Shown here: piece after piece, positions 53,701-63,174 of the stretch
Layout of the letters: the number at the start of each line of letters is the position of its first letter
How positions within the stretch are numbered: position 1 is the first letter of the stretch
Source of the DNA: Chryseobacterium sp. MEBOG06
Lineage (GTDB): Bacteria > Bacteroidota > Bacteroidia > Flavobacteriales > Weeksellaceae
Direction of reading: 5' to 3'
NCBI RefSeq assembly: GCF_021869765.1
Contig: NZ_CP084580.1
Coordinates: 3,534,001-3,598,000 of the forward strand
DNA length: 64,000 bases
Notes under the pieces: model-generated
What the model was told of the DNA's origin: nothing
What the model saw: the letters and a program-made list of their open reading frames with translations, nothing else
Database searches by the model: none
Position numbers and translations under genes: made by a program

Positions 53701-56700
53701 AGGTACTGTGGTGGGAGATAAAACCGAACTGAGTGCATTGACTAATTTATTCAGCCGTTCAGGAGCTTTACCGGGACAGACTTATTTAGGTTCTGTGAAA
53801 ACTCAGATAGGACATACCAAATGTGCTGCAGGTTTAGCAGGTTTGATCAAGGCTTCTCTGGCCGTATATCACGGAGTAAAACCTCCTACCCTTCACTTGC
53901 AGCATCCAAATGCTTATTATAATGCAAAAACGAGCCCATTCTCTTTCCATGCAGAAAGTGGATTGTGGACAGAAAAAAACAGGTATGCAGGAATCAGTGC
54001 TTTTGGATTTGGAGGTACAAACTTCCATACTGTAATAGCAAACCATCCAAAACAAGATGATTCTATTACCATGCAGTCCTGGCCTTCAGAATTATTTGTC
54101 TTCCGTGGAGATTCCTATGATGAAGCTAAACAACAATCGGGCCAGATTAAGACTTTACTGGAAATCAATGATGGAATTCCATTAAAAGATATTGCCTACA
54201 GTTTAAGCATTAGTTCAGAAAAGCCTATTCAGTTCAGTATTGTTGCAGACACCGCAGAAGACCTGATGATGAAGCTCGAGCTAGTATTGCTAGGGATTGA
54301 GACAAAAGATACTTTCACCGTTAATAAAAAAGAAGGTAAAGTAGCCTTCACATTCCCTGGACAAGGAAGTCAGAGAATCAATATGGCTCGTGATCTGTTC
54401 GTAGTCTTCCCGGCTATGCGTAAGATTATTGATAACTATCCTGAGTTGGAAAAAGTGGTTTTCCCTTCTGCAACATTCAATGAAGCGGATTTAAAGCAAC
54501 AGAAAGAAACCATTAAAGATACCCGTCTCGCACAACCACTTTTAGGAATTGTTGATCTTGCATTGGCAAAATTCTTAGAATCATTAGGAATTATTCCTGA
54601 TATGCTGGCTGGTCACAGCTATGGTGAAATACCGGCTTTATGTTTCTCTGGAGTATTTGCAGAAGAGAAGTTAGTTGATTTAAGTATCCGTAGAGCTCAG
54701 TCTATTTTAGATTCAGTAGAAGGTGGAGATCCGGGTTCAATGTTGGCAGCAAGTGCTACTCATGAACGATTACAGCCGATCATTGCTAAAGTGGAGGGAT
54801 GTTACCCGGTTAACTTCAACGCTCCTACTCAATGTGTCATTGCAGGAAGCACTCCGGCCATCAATACATTATTGGAAATCCTTAAACAGGAAGGTATTTC
54901 TGCTAAAAAATTAGAAGTTGCCTGTGCATTCCACAGTCCATTATTGGCAAAATCAAAAGATTTATATGCTGAGGTATTAAAAGACGTCCCTTTCCAGGAA
55001 ATGCAGATCCCTGTATGGTCTAATACGACAGCACAAGTATATCCGTCGAAACCTTCAGACATCAAAGAAAGATTGACTGATCACCTGGTACAGCCGGTAA
55101 GATTCGTGGAGCAGATGCAAGCGATGTATAACGATGGAGCAAGAATCTTCATCGAGGTAGGACCAGGAAAAGTCCTTACAGGATTGGCAAAATCATGTCT
55201 TGAAAAAGACCAGTTGACCTTATATGTTGAAGACAGCAGCCGTAACAAATTCACTCATTTACTGTGTATGTTAGCTCAGTATTTAGGTACGGGACGCAGC
55301 TTCAATATTGAAAAACTTTTCGATGGCCGTTTCGTTCAGCTTGTTGACATCAACCAGCCTGAGCTGTATAAGAAAAGCCCTGCCATCTGGCGTGTTAACG
55401 GACAAGCTGCACATCCGACAACAGGTTCATTGCCTGCTAATGGTGCACTCCCTATCATAAATCCTATTCCTATGAACAATTTTACTACTCATAATACGCA
55501 AGCTCCTGCACCGGAAAGCTTATCTACAGCCGAACGTATGTTGCAGGAATATTTAAACAGCATGAAATTAATGATACAGGCACAACGTGATGTGATGCTT
55601 TCCTTTATGGGACAGAATCCTCAGGTGAATCCAATGCCTGTTTATAATACACCAATGCCGGCATCAGCTCCTGAACGTACGATTCCTGTACAACAGGTTC
55701 AACAAACAGCAACTGTTGCTGTAGCGGCTACTGCCGTTGCTGTAAAAGCAGCACCTACAAGAGATATCAAAGCTTTATTACTACAGGTTGTAAGTGATAA
55801 AACAGGATATCCTCAGGAAATGCTGGGCATGGAAATGGACCTTGAAGCAGACCTAAGTATTGACTCTATTAAAAGAGTGGAAATCATCGGAACGCTTCGT
55901 AATGAGCTAGGAACATTAGCAAAAGGCAACACCAATGAAGATATGGTGATGGAACAATTGGCAGGAATCAAAACCCTGAGCGGATTAGTTTCATGGCTTA
56001 CTGAATTCTCAGGAGCAGATGCAGCACCGGCAACACCTGAAAAAAACGGAACTTCAGCTGAAGCCACTTCAACGCCACAAGCAAAAGCGACTTTATCATT
56101 AGAAGACCTTCAAAATGCGATCCTGAATATCGTAAGTGAAAAAACAGGATATCCAAAAGAAATGCTAGGTCTAGACTTAGATTTAGAAGCAGACCTTAGT
56201 ATCGATTCTATCAAGCGTATGGAAATCATTGCTGATCTTAAAAACAAAATCGGTTTTGGTGAAAACCTTGAACAGGCTGATGATGTAATGGAAAAACTAG
56301 CGGCTATTAAAACTCTTCGTGGATTGGCTAGCTGGATCAGTGAAATGAGCGGTGAAAACAACGAAGTCAGAGAGGAAGCAAAGGAAGTTAACACTCCTGA
56401 AGCTACGAATAATGTACTATCACGTCTTCGTTTTGACATTACGCCTACAGATGATTTCTTAGCACAAAATACAGATGTCCTTCAGGGAAAATATTTTGCA
56501 ATCACTCAGGATGACAGTAAGCAGACATCAGCTATTAAAGAAGCTTTAGAAAAGCATGGCGCTATCGTAGAACTGGTAAACGCAGACAAAGATCTTTCAA
56601 AATTTGACGGACTTATTATGCTGGACCTCTTCTCTTCTTCTGACAAACCAAGCATTATCGATCACGTTGATTTGATTAAAAAACTGGATTTTGACAAAGC

Positions 56701-57838
56701 CAAGTGGGTTTATTTAATCTCTGATATTGCAGCCCATATTCAGGAACTAACTGATGTTAGCGTTTTACGTCATCATCAGGGATATCCGGGACTTTTCAAA
56801 AGTTTAGCAAGAGAATTCGATCATACAACTTGTAGATTCATCAGTTTAAGCACTCCTCAGGAAGTAGATCAGATTGCTGATATTACTTTAAAGGAAATAT
56901 TAACCAACGATAAACCAGCTGAAGTTATTTACAAGAACGAAAAAAGACATAAGGTAGATATTATCCCTTCCCCATTGTCAACGAGTTTAAGTGAAGCTCA
57001 CATTCAGCTAGATCAGAAATCTGTGGTACTGGTATTGGGAGGTGCACAGGGAATCACTGCAGAATTGGTGAAACACATGTCTCAGGCTTATCCATGTACT
57101 TATATTTTGGTAGGAAGATCAGCAGATCCAAGAAATGAAGCTTCTGCTAAAGAATTCGAAGGAATGAAAACGAAAGAGGAAATCAGAGCATTCCTGATCA
57201 AGTCCGGAAAATTCACTTCTCCTGCTGAAATCGAAAAAGAAACCACAAAAGTTTTCAAAAATAATCAGATCCTGCGCACGATCCGTGATATGGAAGCGCT
57301 TGGAAACACCATTATTTATCAATCATTAGACCTTTGTGACGAAGAAGGCTTAAGCAGCCTGATTAGCGGTATTTATGAAAAATACAACCGTTTAGACGGA
57401 GTGATTCATGGAGCAGGTCTTTTAGAAGATAAATTATTCAAACAAAAAACAACATCCTCTTTCGGACGCGTATTTGATACCAAAGTAAAACCCCTTCGTG
57501 TATTGGCGGAACAACTTCGTACAGACTGCCAGTTTGTGGTATTATTCTCAAGCATCGCATCGGTATATGGTAATAAAGGCCAGACAGATTATGCTGCTGC
57601 CAACAGTGTACTGGATGATTACGCTAATGCACTGAATAAAAGATTAAAAGGAAAAGTAATCTCCATCAACTGGGGACCTTGGAAAGGAGCAGGAATGGTT
57701 TCTTCCACCCTTGAATCTGAATACGAACGTAGAGGAATTTCTATGATCCCATTGGATGAAGGAAAAGAAATCTTCCTTAACGAAATAAAATACGGAACTG
57801 AAAGCCAGGTGCTTATCATGTCAGGAAATAATTGGTAA
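50798..57838 (+). CDS. Polyketide/PUFA-type synthase: PfaD-like ER, KS, AT, 2 ACP, KR
   Basis: 2346 residues. Domains in order: a 1-230 TIM-barrel half resembling nitronate monooxygenases (PVWVQGGIGLHTAAAAKALG); 270-580 a second, more complete one of the PfaD enoyl-reductase type (PIAQGPMTRVSD, FEGRECGGHVGP, FFAGGIHND); KS about 644-1075 with Cys831 in VDAACASSL and both His in EAHGTGT and GHTKCAAGLAG; AT about 1180-1480 with Ser1274 in GHSYGE; two ACPs with pantetheine sites Ser1690 and Ser1804 (both ADLSIDSIKR); KR about 2075-2310 with GGAQGI and Tyr2265. The layout is that of PfaA with PfaD fused in front. It would elongate and reduce an acyl chain iteratively; product unknown. First gene of the operon. 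Confidence 0.9.
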   Translation: MKNLTIIGLTPFEKPDVNLMPKLHQAGAFPVLNLGHDLTAAENALKQLEQIDIPSYGICFSNDSFTSLQIPEKVKFAILPFGMSANAPDVSIVYQVSSLEEAKQAEQSGAKGIIIKGNEAAGLVGYESTFVLFQRIIKEIQTIPVWVQGGIGLHTAAAAKALGATGIVLDSQLALFPESSVPKDLKEVCSKLNGTETKVIADHRVLVRPNSPALPENPTARDLKQYFTGLDLGTCYIPMGQDISLATDLYEDFRTLKKLIFGFREAMYGHLKQAKALQVIDQNNPLAQELGLKYPIAQGPMTRVSDVPGFANAVAEAGALPFVALSLLKGSSAKSLVMETKELAGNKTWGVGILGFAPQELRDEQTSYILEAQPPVVLIAGGRPAQAKVFEKAGIKTFLHVPSPALLDIFLKEGAKNFIFEGRECGGHVGPLSSTVLWEKQIERILKEDHPENISVFFAGGIHNDFSTAFVSIMAAPLAARGVKVGVLMGTAYLYTQEAVETGAIQEEFQLQAMQAKDTVLLETAPGHETRCLNTAFANHFKTEKAKLLAAGTDKKVVWEQLEKLNVGRLRIAAKGIERQGDQLVNIPKDDQLDLGMYMIGQIATMQNKVLTLEELHHNVSIGNYEYIQNAPLSEQPASSEKPLDIAIVGMECIFPGAKNLEEYWRNIILGKDSVTEVPDERWNKELYYKPDSDEADVSHSKWGGFIPKIDFDPLAFGIPPQSLAAIEPTQLLTLLVAKRAMEDAGYGEKYINRENISVIIGAEGGNDLANSYSFRGYYKQVFGELHEEVKEAFPHTTEDSFPGILANVIAGRITNRLDLGGRNFTVDAACASSLAAIDLACQELVLGKSDMVLAGGADLHNGINDYLMFSSTHALSRKGRCATFDSDADGIALGEGIAILVLKRYEDAINDGDRIYSVIKGVGGSSDGKALGLTAPRKVGQVRALERAYTQAGISAAAVGLVEAHGTGTVVGDKTELSALTNLFSRSGALPGQTYLGSVKTQIGHTKCAAGLAGLIKASLAVYHGVKPPTLHLQHPNAYYNAKTSPFSFHAESGLWTEKNRYAGISAFGFGGTNFHTVIANHPKQDDSITMQSWPSELFVFRGDSYDEAKQQSGQIKTLLEINDGIPLKDIAYSLSISSEKPIQFSIVADTAEDLMMKLELVLLGIETKDTFTVNKKEGKVAFTFPGQGSQRINMARDLFVVFPAMRKIIDNYPELEKVVFPSATFNEADLKQQKETIKDTRLAQPLLGIVDLALAKFLESLGIIPDMLAGHSYGEIPALCFSGVFAEEKLVDLSIRRAQSILDSVEGGDPGSMLAASATHERLQPIIAKVEGCYPVNFNAPTQCVIAGSTPAINTLLEILKQEGISAKKLEVACAFHSPLLAKSKDLYAEVLKDVPFQEMQIPVWSNTTAQVYPSKPSDIKERLTDHLVQPVRFVEQMQAMYNDGARIFIEVGPGKVLTGLAKSCLEKDQLTLYVEDSSRNKFTHLLCMLAQYLGTGRSFNIEKLFDGRFVQLVDINQPELYKKSPAIWRVNGQAAHPTTGSLPANGALPIINPIPMNNFTTHNTQAPAPESLSTAERMLQEYLNSMKLMIQAQRDVMLSFMGQNPQVNPMPVYNTPMPASAPERTIPVQQVQQTATVAVAATAVAVKAAPTRDIKALLLQVVSDKTGYPQEMLGMEMDLEADLSIDSIKRVEIIGTLRNELGTLAKGNTNEDMVMEQLAGIKTLSGLVSWLTEFSGADAAPATPEKNGTSAEATSTPQAKATLSLEDLQNAILNIVSEKTGYPKEMLGLDLDLEADLSIDSIKRMEIIADLKNKIGFGENLEQADDVMEKLAAIKTLRGLASWISEMSGENNEVREEAKEVNTPEATNNVLSRLRFDITPTDDFLAQNTDVLQGKYFAITQDDSKQTSAIKEALEKHGAIVELVNADKDLSKFDGLIMLDLFSSSDKPSIIDHVDLIKKLDFDKAKWVYLISDIAAHIQELTDVSVLRHHQGYPGLFKSLAREFDHTTCRFISLSTPQEVDQIADITLKEILTNDKPAEVIYKNEKRHKVDIIPSPLSTSLSEAHIQLDQKSVVLVLGGAQGITAELVKHMSQAYPCTYILVGRSADPRNEASAKEFEGMKTKEEIRAFLIKSGKFTSPAEIEKETTKVFKNNQILRTIRDMEALGNTIIYQSLDLCDEEGLSSLISGIYEKYNRLDGVIHGAGLLEDKLFKQKTTSSFGRVFDTKVKPLRVLAEQLRTDCQFVVLFSSIASVYGNKGQTDYAAANSVLDDYANALNKRLKGKVISINWGPWKGAGMVSSTLESEYERRGISMIPLDEGKEIFLNEIKYGTESQVLIMSGNNW

Positions 57839-57857
57839 TCCTCTGTAAACACTAAAC

Positions 57858-60800
57858 ATGAAAAAAACAGATGTTGCTGTAGTTGGACTATCCTGCGTCT
57901 TTCCCGGGGCGCAGGATGCCCATACTTTTTGGCAGAATATTGTCAACAAAGTAGACTCTACCCAATCGGCTCCGGCTGATCGGATAGATCCGGTACACTT
58001 TAGTGATGCCACGAACCCTGTCGATCGTTTCTATTGCCAACGAGGCGGGTTTATTCCTGATTATGAGTTTGATCCTACCAGCTTTGGAATTTTACCCCTT
58101 GCTGTGGAAGGAACAGAACCCGATCATTTACTGACCCTAGATTTAGTTCAGAGAGCTTTGGAAGATGCCGGAGTATTTCAAAAGAATACTTCCCTTGAAA
58201 AAGCAGGAATTATCATTGGGAAAGGAAACTATACCGGGCCGGGAGCTACCCGTGCCATTGAAATTGTAAGAACCGGAGAACAGATTTCCTCCTTATTGCA
58301 GGAATTGCTGCCTCAGGTATCTTCAGCTGATATTGAAAAAGTAAAACATGCTTTCCAGGAAAGAAAGGGACGTTTCGCTGCTGATACTGCCATGGGATTG
58401 ATTCCCAATCTGGTAGCTTCATTAGTGGCCAACCGTTTTGATCTTGGAGGCGTTGCTTTTACTGTGGATGCCGCTTGTGCCAGTGCTTTAATCGCTGTAG
58501 ACCACGCTGTACAGGAACTTCAGAGAGGTCGTTCTGATATGATGATCGCCGGAGGTGTTCACACCGGACAAAATGCTGCGTTCTGGAGTATTTTTGCTCA
58601 ATTGGGAGCGATGTCCCGTCAACAGCAGATCAAGCCCTTCAGTATGGACGCTGATGGATTGCTGATTGGTGAAGGCTGTGGTTTCGTTGTTTTAAAACGA
58701 TTGGAAGATGCCGTTCGCGATCAGGACAAAATCTATGCGGTGATCAAAGGAGTGGGGGTCAGCAGTGATGGTAACGGAACCAGCGTGATGAGTCCATCCG
58801 TAAAAGGTCAGCTGAAAGCGTTAGAACAAGCCTGGATCAATGCTGATCTGGATAAAAATAAAGTAGGTTATCTGGAAGCCCATGGAACCGGAACTCCCCT
58901 GGGAGATAAAACAGAGCTTCAGACCTTAGCCCAGTTCTTTGGAAAAGAAGAAGCTGCTCCGGCAGCAGGAATCGGATCGGTAAAGTCCAATATCGGACAT
59001 GCTATGCCGGCTGCAGGAATCGCTGGACTGATTAAAACCTGTCTTGCTTTGCACCACGACACATTACCGCCAACATTGTACTGTGAGAATCCAACGGCAG
59101 AAATGCAGAACACAAGATTCGAACCCGTACAGGAAGCTAAAAACTGGTCAAAAACCGGGCTGCCAAAAGTAGCGGCAGTCAATGCTTTCGGATTTGGAGG
59201 AATCAATGCACACGTTGTTCTTGAAGGCTATGATATGCCGAAAAAAGACACCGTATTGCTATTGGCAAGACCTACCCACGCAGCATTAGTTTCTGCCTTA
59301 AAAAATAACGAGACCACTACAGGAGAAGGAGATTTCAGAGTAGCGATATTCGATCCTACCCCTGCAAGAATAGAAAAAGCGCTTAAAATTGTTTCTAAAA
59401 ACCTGATCTGGAAAAACAAACAGGACATCTGGTACACTTCTACCCCATTATTAAAAGATGGCGGAAAAGTAGCTTTTGTATTTCCTGGATTGGATGGACT
59501 GGCAAAAGGTGAAGTAGACAGTGTAAGCCGTTATTTCGGATTAACAGCGCCTATAGAAACCGAAGGTGAAGGTCTTTTAACCGATGCTTTAAACATCTTC
59601 AATAACTGTAGCATCCTTGACAATTCATTGAAAAAACTGGGAATCATCCCGGACATGAATGCAGGACACAGTTTAGGAGAATGGCTGGCAGGATATTCAT
59701 CTGAGTTAGCAGAGGCCAATTCTGTTAAAGCCTTAATCGATGTATTGAATCCGGAAACTTTTGAATTAAAAGACTCCAAGTTCATTGCCATCGGAGCAGG
59801 AATTGATGTCGTACAGCCTTTTATTGCTGAAATTTCAGACCTGTATGTTTCTAATGACAATTGCCCTAACCAAGTAATTCTTTGTGGTAGCAATGCCGCA
59901 TTGGATGAATTGGTTCCACAATTAAAATCAAAACAGATCTTCCATCAGGTATTACCGTTCCAATCCGGATTCCACTCTCCTTTTATCGCTGATAAACTGG
60001 ATGTGATCCTTGCCGGAATGGAAAAAGCACAGTTCCAGAAAACGAAGATCCCATTATGGTCAGCTACTACATTAGAACCTTATCCTGCAGATCAGGCAGC
60101 GATCAGAAAACTGAGTGCTGAGCACTTGGTAGAACCTGTTCGTTTTCGTGAACTGACGGATAAATTATACGAAGAAGGCGTAAGAGTATTCATTCAGGTG
60201 GGTACCGGCGGACTGATTGGATTTATTGATGATACTTTGAAAGGAAAGGCATTCAGCACGATTGCTTCCAGTGTTCCAGCCCGTTCTGCATTAGCGCAGT
60301 TACAGCGTGTGGTTGCATCCCTGTTTGTAGAAGGTAAAACGGTTGCTCTTGACTTTTTAGAGCTTCAGCAGCATTCAAAAAAATCATCAGGAAAAGGAAT
60401 AAAGCTGGAATTAGGTTCCCCTATTATCAGAAATTTTAAAGAAGTAAAAGCATTAGCTCAATCCTTTGAAACACCAAAACAATACACTGCTTCAGCTTCA
60501 GCCATGACTGCCAAAAGTGGTCATCCGCTGGTACAGGCATTCCAGGACAATGTTACGGATATGATCCGTATGCAGGAAGAAGTCCTGACTTTATTCCAAA
60601 ACCGTCCGGAAATCACCATTCCACGTCCAGCTCCTGTAGCACAACAAGCAGCTCCCAAAGCACCAAGAAGTGCAACCTTCTCAAAAGATCTGTATGTGAC
60701 GCTTGAAAGTCATCCATACCTGATCGACCACAGCTTATTGAGACAGCCAAAAGGATGGGCTCATGTAGCCGATATGGAACCGGTCATTCCGATGACCATG

Positions 60801-62114
60801 ATCTTTGAACAGCTTGCAGAAATTGCAGAAGCAGAAATCCCGGGAACACAGGTTCATAAAATAATGAATGTAAGTGTATTCCAATGGATGAATGTTGCCC
60901 AGCCTTTTGAGAAAACAGTAAAAGGACAATGGCGTGGCGAAAACCATGCGTATCTGGATATTGAAAACTTCGCCAATGCGGAAGTGATCTTAAAATCCTC
61001 ACCTGTCCCTACTCCAACCTTCAACCTTTCTGTTGGTGATCTTTTACCGATTGAAAGAACACCTGAAGAAATCTATGATGCCCACATGTTCCATGGTGAC
61101 AAATACCAGGGAATTACTGAAGTATCAGCCGTTGGAAACAAAGGAATTGTAGGAAAAATCAAAGGAAATGGCGGAAAAGGATCTCTGTTAGACAATGCCG
61201 GACAGTTATTTGGGCTTTGGTTACAGCTTACGTTGGTAAAAGACCGCATTGCCTTCCCGGTGAAGATCAGAGATATTGAATTCTTTGGTGATATGCACGA
61301 TCAGGATGGTATTTTTGAATGCACCTGTATGCTGACTGAGCTTAATGATGAATTTGCCATTGCAGATATTATTCTAAAAAGAGACGGAAAAGTATGGTGT
61401 GCCATCACAGGCTGGCAGAACAGAAGACTGGAAATTGATGCCGCTTTATGGAATGTTTCCATGTCGCCATTGCATAACCGTCTTTCTGAAGAGATTGCTC
61501 CTGAAGTATTTTTCTTCCACCAGGCCTACACCAGAGTCGCTTCATGGGATTTTATCCTGAAAAGGTATTTCAACCAAACGGAAAAACAGCATCATCTGCA
61601 ATTATTACCCAACAAAAAGAAAAACTGGATGGTAAGCCGTGTTGCCGTAAAAGATGCCGTTAGAAACCTTCTTCGTCAGGAAAAAAATCATGCGTGCTTC
61701 CCGATCACCTTTGAAATACGTTCCGATGAAGTGGGGAAACCTTACCTCATCAGTGATTTTACAGAAAACATTCATATTTCATTAGCTCACAAAGGAAAAG
61801 AAGCCGTGGGTATTGCGAGATATGGCAAATCTGTAGGAATCGATATGGAACTCATGGAAGAACGCAGCGAAGGATTCTATGATCTGGTATTCACAGACAG
61901 TGAATTAGCTTTATTAAAAGGCAGAGATCAGGCAGAATGGACCACCCGCTTCTGGGTAGCCAAAGAAGCCTACGGAAAATTCTTAGGAACCGGACTGAAA
62001 GGGAATCCAAAAGCCTTCGAAGTCGAACTGATAAAAGATGATCACTTGTGGATCAGCAACATTGAAATCAAAACTATTAAACATAAAAATTATATTATCG
62101 GATGGACACTGTAA
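57858..62114 (+). CDS. Polyketide/PUFA-type synthase: KS, AT, DH and built-in PPTase
   Basis: 1418 residues, 19 nt after the first synthase. KS about 1-430 with Cys207 in VDAACASAL and His in EAHGTGTPLGD and GHAMPAAGIAG; AT-like domain about 535-800 with Ser605 in GHSLGEW and FHSPF; a PKS-type dehydratase hot-dog domain about 940-1200 with His958 in HPYLIDHSL and Asp1112 in DNAGQ; and a C-terminal 4'-phosphopantetheinyl transferase about 1255-1418 (GIDMELMEERSEGF with Asp1329, WVAKEAYGK). Both KS have full catalytic residues, so neither is an obvious chain-length factor. The transferase would activate the ACPs of the operon. Overlaps the ACP gene by 13 nt. Confidence 0.9.
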   Translation: MKKTDVAVVGLSCVFPGAQDAHTFWQNIVNKVDSTQSAPADRIDPVHFSDATNPVDRFYCQRGGFIPDYEFDPTSFGILPLAVEGTEPDHLLTLDLVQRALEDAGVFQKNTSLEKAGIIIGKGNYTGPGATRAIEIVRTGEQISSLLQELLPQVSSADIEKVKHAFQERKGRFAADTAMGLIPNLVASLVANRFDLGGVAFTVDAACASALIAVDHAVQELQRGRSDMMIAGGVHTGQNAAFWSIFAQLGAMSRQQQIKPFSMDADGLLIGEGCGFVVLKRLEDAVRDQDKIYAVIKGVGVSSDGNGTSVMSPSVKGQLKALEQAWINADLDKNKVGYLEAHGTGTPLGDKTELQTLAQFFGKEEAAPAAGIGSVKSNIGHAMPAAGIAGLIKTCLALHHDTLPPTLYCENPTAEMQNTRFEPVQEAKNWSKTGLPKVAAVNAFGFGGINAHVVLEGYDMPKKDTVLLLARPTHAALVSALKNNETTTGEGDFRVAIFDPTPARIEKALKIVSKNLIWKNKQDIWYTSTPLLKDGGKVAFVFPGLDGLAKGEVDSVSRYFGLTAPIETEGEGLLTDALNIFNNCSILDNSLKKLGIIPDMNAGHSLGEWLAGYSSELAEANSVKALIDVLNPETFELKDSKFIAIGAGIDVVQPFIAEISDLYVSNDNCPNQVILCGSNAALDELVPQLKSKQIFHQVLPFQSGFHSPFIADKLDVILAGMEKAQFQKTKIPLWSATTLEPYPADQAAIRKLSAEHLVEPVRFRELTDKLYEEGVRVFIQVGTGGLIGFIDDTLKGKAFSTIASSVPARSALAQLQRVVASLFVEGKTVALDFLELQQHSKKSSGKGIKLELGSPIIRNFKEVKALAQSFETPKQYTASASAMTAKSGHPLVQAFQDNVTDMIRMQEEVLTLFQNRPEITIPRPAPVAQQAAPKAPRSATFSKDLYVTLESHPYLIDHSLLRQPKGWAHVADMEPVIPMTMIFEQLAEIAEAEIPGTQVHKIMNVSVFQWMNVAQPFEKTVKGQWRGENHAYLDIENFANAEVILKSSPVPTPTFNLSVGDLLPIERTPEEIYDAHMFHGDKYQGITEVSAVGNKGIVGKIKGNGGKGSLLDNAGQLFGLWLQLTLVKDRIAFPVKIRDIEFFGDMHDQDGIFECTCMLTELNDEFAIADIILKRDGKVWCAITGWQNRRLEIDAALWNVSMSPLHNRLSEEIAPEVFFFHQAYTRVASWDFILKRYFNQTEKQHHLQLLPNKKKNWMVSRVAVKDAVRNLLRQEKNHACFPITFEIRSDEVGKPYLISDFTENIHISLAHKGKEAVGIARYGKSVGIDMELMEERSEGFYDLVFTDSELALLKGRDQAEWTTRFWVAKEAYGKFLGTGLKGNPKAFEVELIKDDHLWISNIEIKTIKHKNYIIGWTL

Positions 62115-62401
62115 ACGCAACATTAAAAATGAACCACGAAGAACTTTTTACTTTATTAAAAGGTTTTATTACTGAAGTGATAGGTGCTGAATTTGTAGAG
62201 GAGATGGATATTACTCCGGAAAGTTCATTCACCAAAGATCTTGAAATGGACAGCATCGAGATTGTCTCGTTCTCTGAAAAGATCAAGGCGCATTTTGGCG
62301 ATCAGATCGACTTTACAGGTTGGTTATCTTCTATGGATCTTGACCAGCTTATTAATCTTGACCTTAGTATGATCATCAATTATATCTACGAATGCCAATA
62401 A
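62102..62401 (+). CDS. Stand-alone acyl carrier protein
   Basis: 99 residues (90 if the ATG at 62129 is used). Acidic helical bundle with the phosphopantetheine site Ser51 in LEMDSIEIVSFSEKI. It overlaps the end of the second synthase by 13 nt and the hydrolase by 10 nt, so it is translationally coupled. It may carry the finished chain to the hydrolase or the glycosyltransferase, or a starter unit to the synthase. Confidence 0.88.
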   Translation: MDTVNATLKMNHEELFTLLKGFITEVIGAEFVEEMDITPESSFTKDLEMDSIEIVSFSEKIKAHFGDQIDFTGWLSSMDLDQLINLDLSMIINYIYECQ

Positions 62402-63174
62402 TCACTGTCAATAACAGACAAGTTCATATACAGGAACTCAATAAAGGAGCCGAACAAACCGTGGTACTCATCCACGGTATGTTCAGTAACCTGTCCATTT
62501 ATTATTTTAATATTGCCCCCATTCTGGCAAAACATTTCCATGTGGTGATGTACGATCTGAAAAGTCACGGGATGAGTGAACGTTTTTTGGATGGGTACGA
62601 CCTTGATACTATGTCATCCGATCTGATAGGTTTAATGGATCACCTTCAACTGGAAAAAGTACATCTTACAGGCTATAGCTTCGGCGGTCTTATTGCTTTA
62701 AAAACAGCATTGAAATATCCCGAACGTGTCAATCAACTGGTGGTGATGGAAGCTCCGGATCCGCAGGATGAAAAAGCAAGGAATATCATTGATGAATACA
62801 GCAAGGAATTCCTTGAGCATTATGTAGCCAATTTTACAGATACTACCAAAGTCCAGATGGGCAAAAGACAAATGGAAAAGAACCATCGTATGTATGAGTT
62901 TCTGTTTAATCAAACCAGCATCAAAGCAGATATGATCAGGGAAAAACATTTCCTTGGGGAAGCTGATTTCAACCAACTGAAAGCTTCTACTTTACTGCTT
63001 TACGGTGCGGATTCCAACTGCAGACCTACAGGAGAATGGCTGCAGTCTCAAATCGGCGAATCCGAACTTGAATTAATTTCCGGCGATCACAATATTCCCA
63101 TCCAGGAACCTCAGCTCATTGCAGAGACGATCGCTCAGTTTTTATCTAATATCTTAACGAAGAACCATGGCTAA
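62392..63174 (+). CDS. Alpha/beta hydrolase (thioesterase-like)
   Basis: 260 residues, soluble. HGMFSN oxyanion loop near residue 28, nucleophile Ser96 in LTGYSFGGL, a lid region about 120-180, and the catalytic His in ISGDHNIPIQEP near residue 240. In this position it most likely releases the acyl chain from an ACP, or carries out transacylation; other alpha/beta hydrolase activities are possible. Overlaps both the ACP gene and the glycosyltransferase gene. Confidence 0.85.
   Translation: MPIITVNNRQVHIQELNKGAEQTVVLIHGMFSNLSIYYFNIAPILAKHFHVVMYDLKSHGMSERFLDGYDLDTMSSDLIGLMDHLQLEKVHLTGYSFGGLIALKTALKYPERVNQLVVMEAPDPQDEKARNIIDEYSKEFLEHYVANFTDTTKVQMGKRQMEKNHRMYEFLFNQTSIKADMIREKHFLGEADFNQLKASTLLLYGADSNCRPTGEWLQSQIGESELELISGDHNIPIQEPQLIAETIAQFLSNILTKNHG

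Noticed and set aside
52861..56439. Several antisense frames of 70-110 codons within the large synthase
   Set aside because: They mirror conserved KS, AT and ACP coding sequence, with no starts or spacing that suggest real genes.
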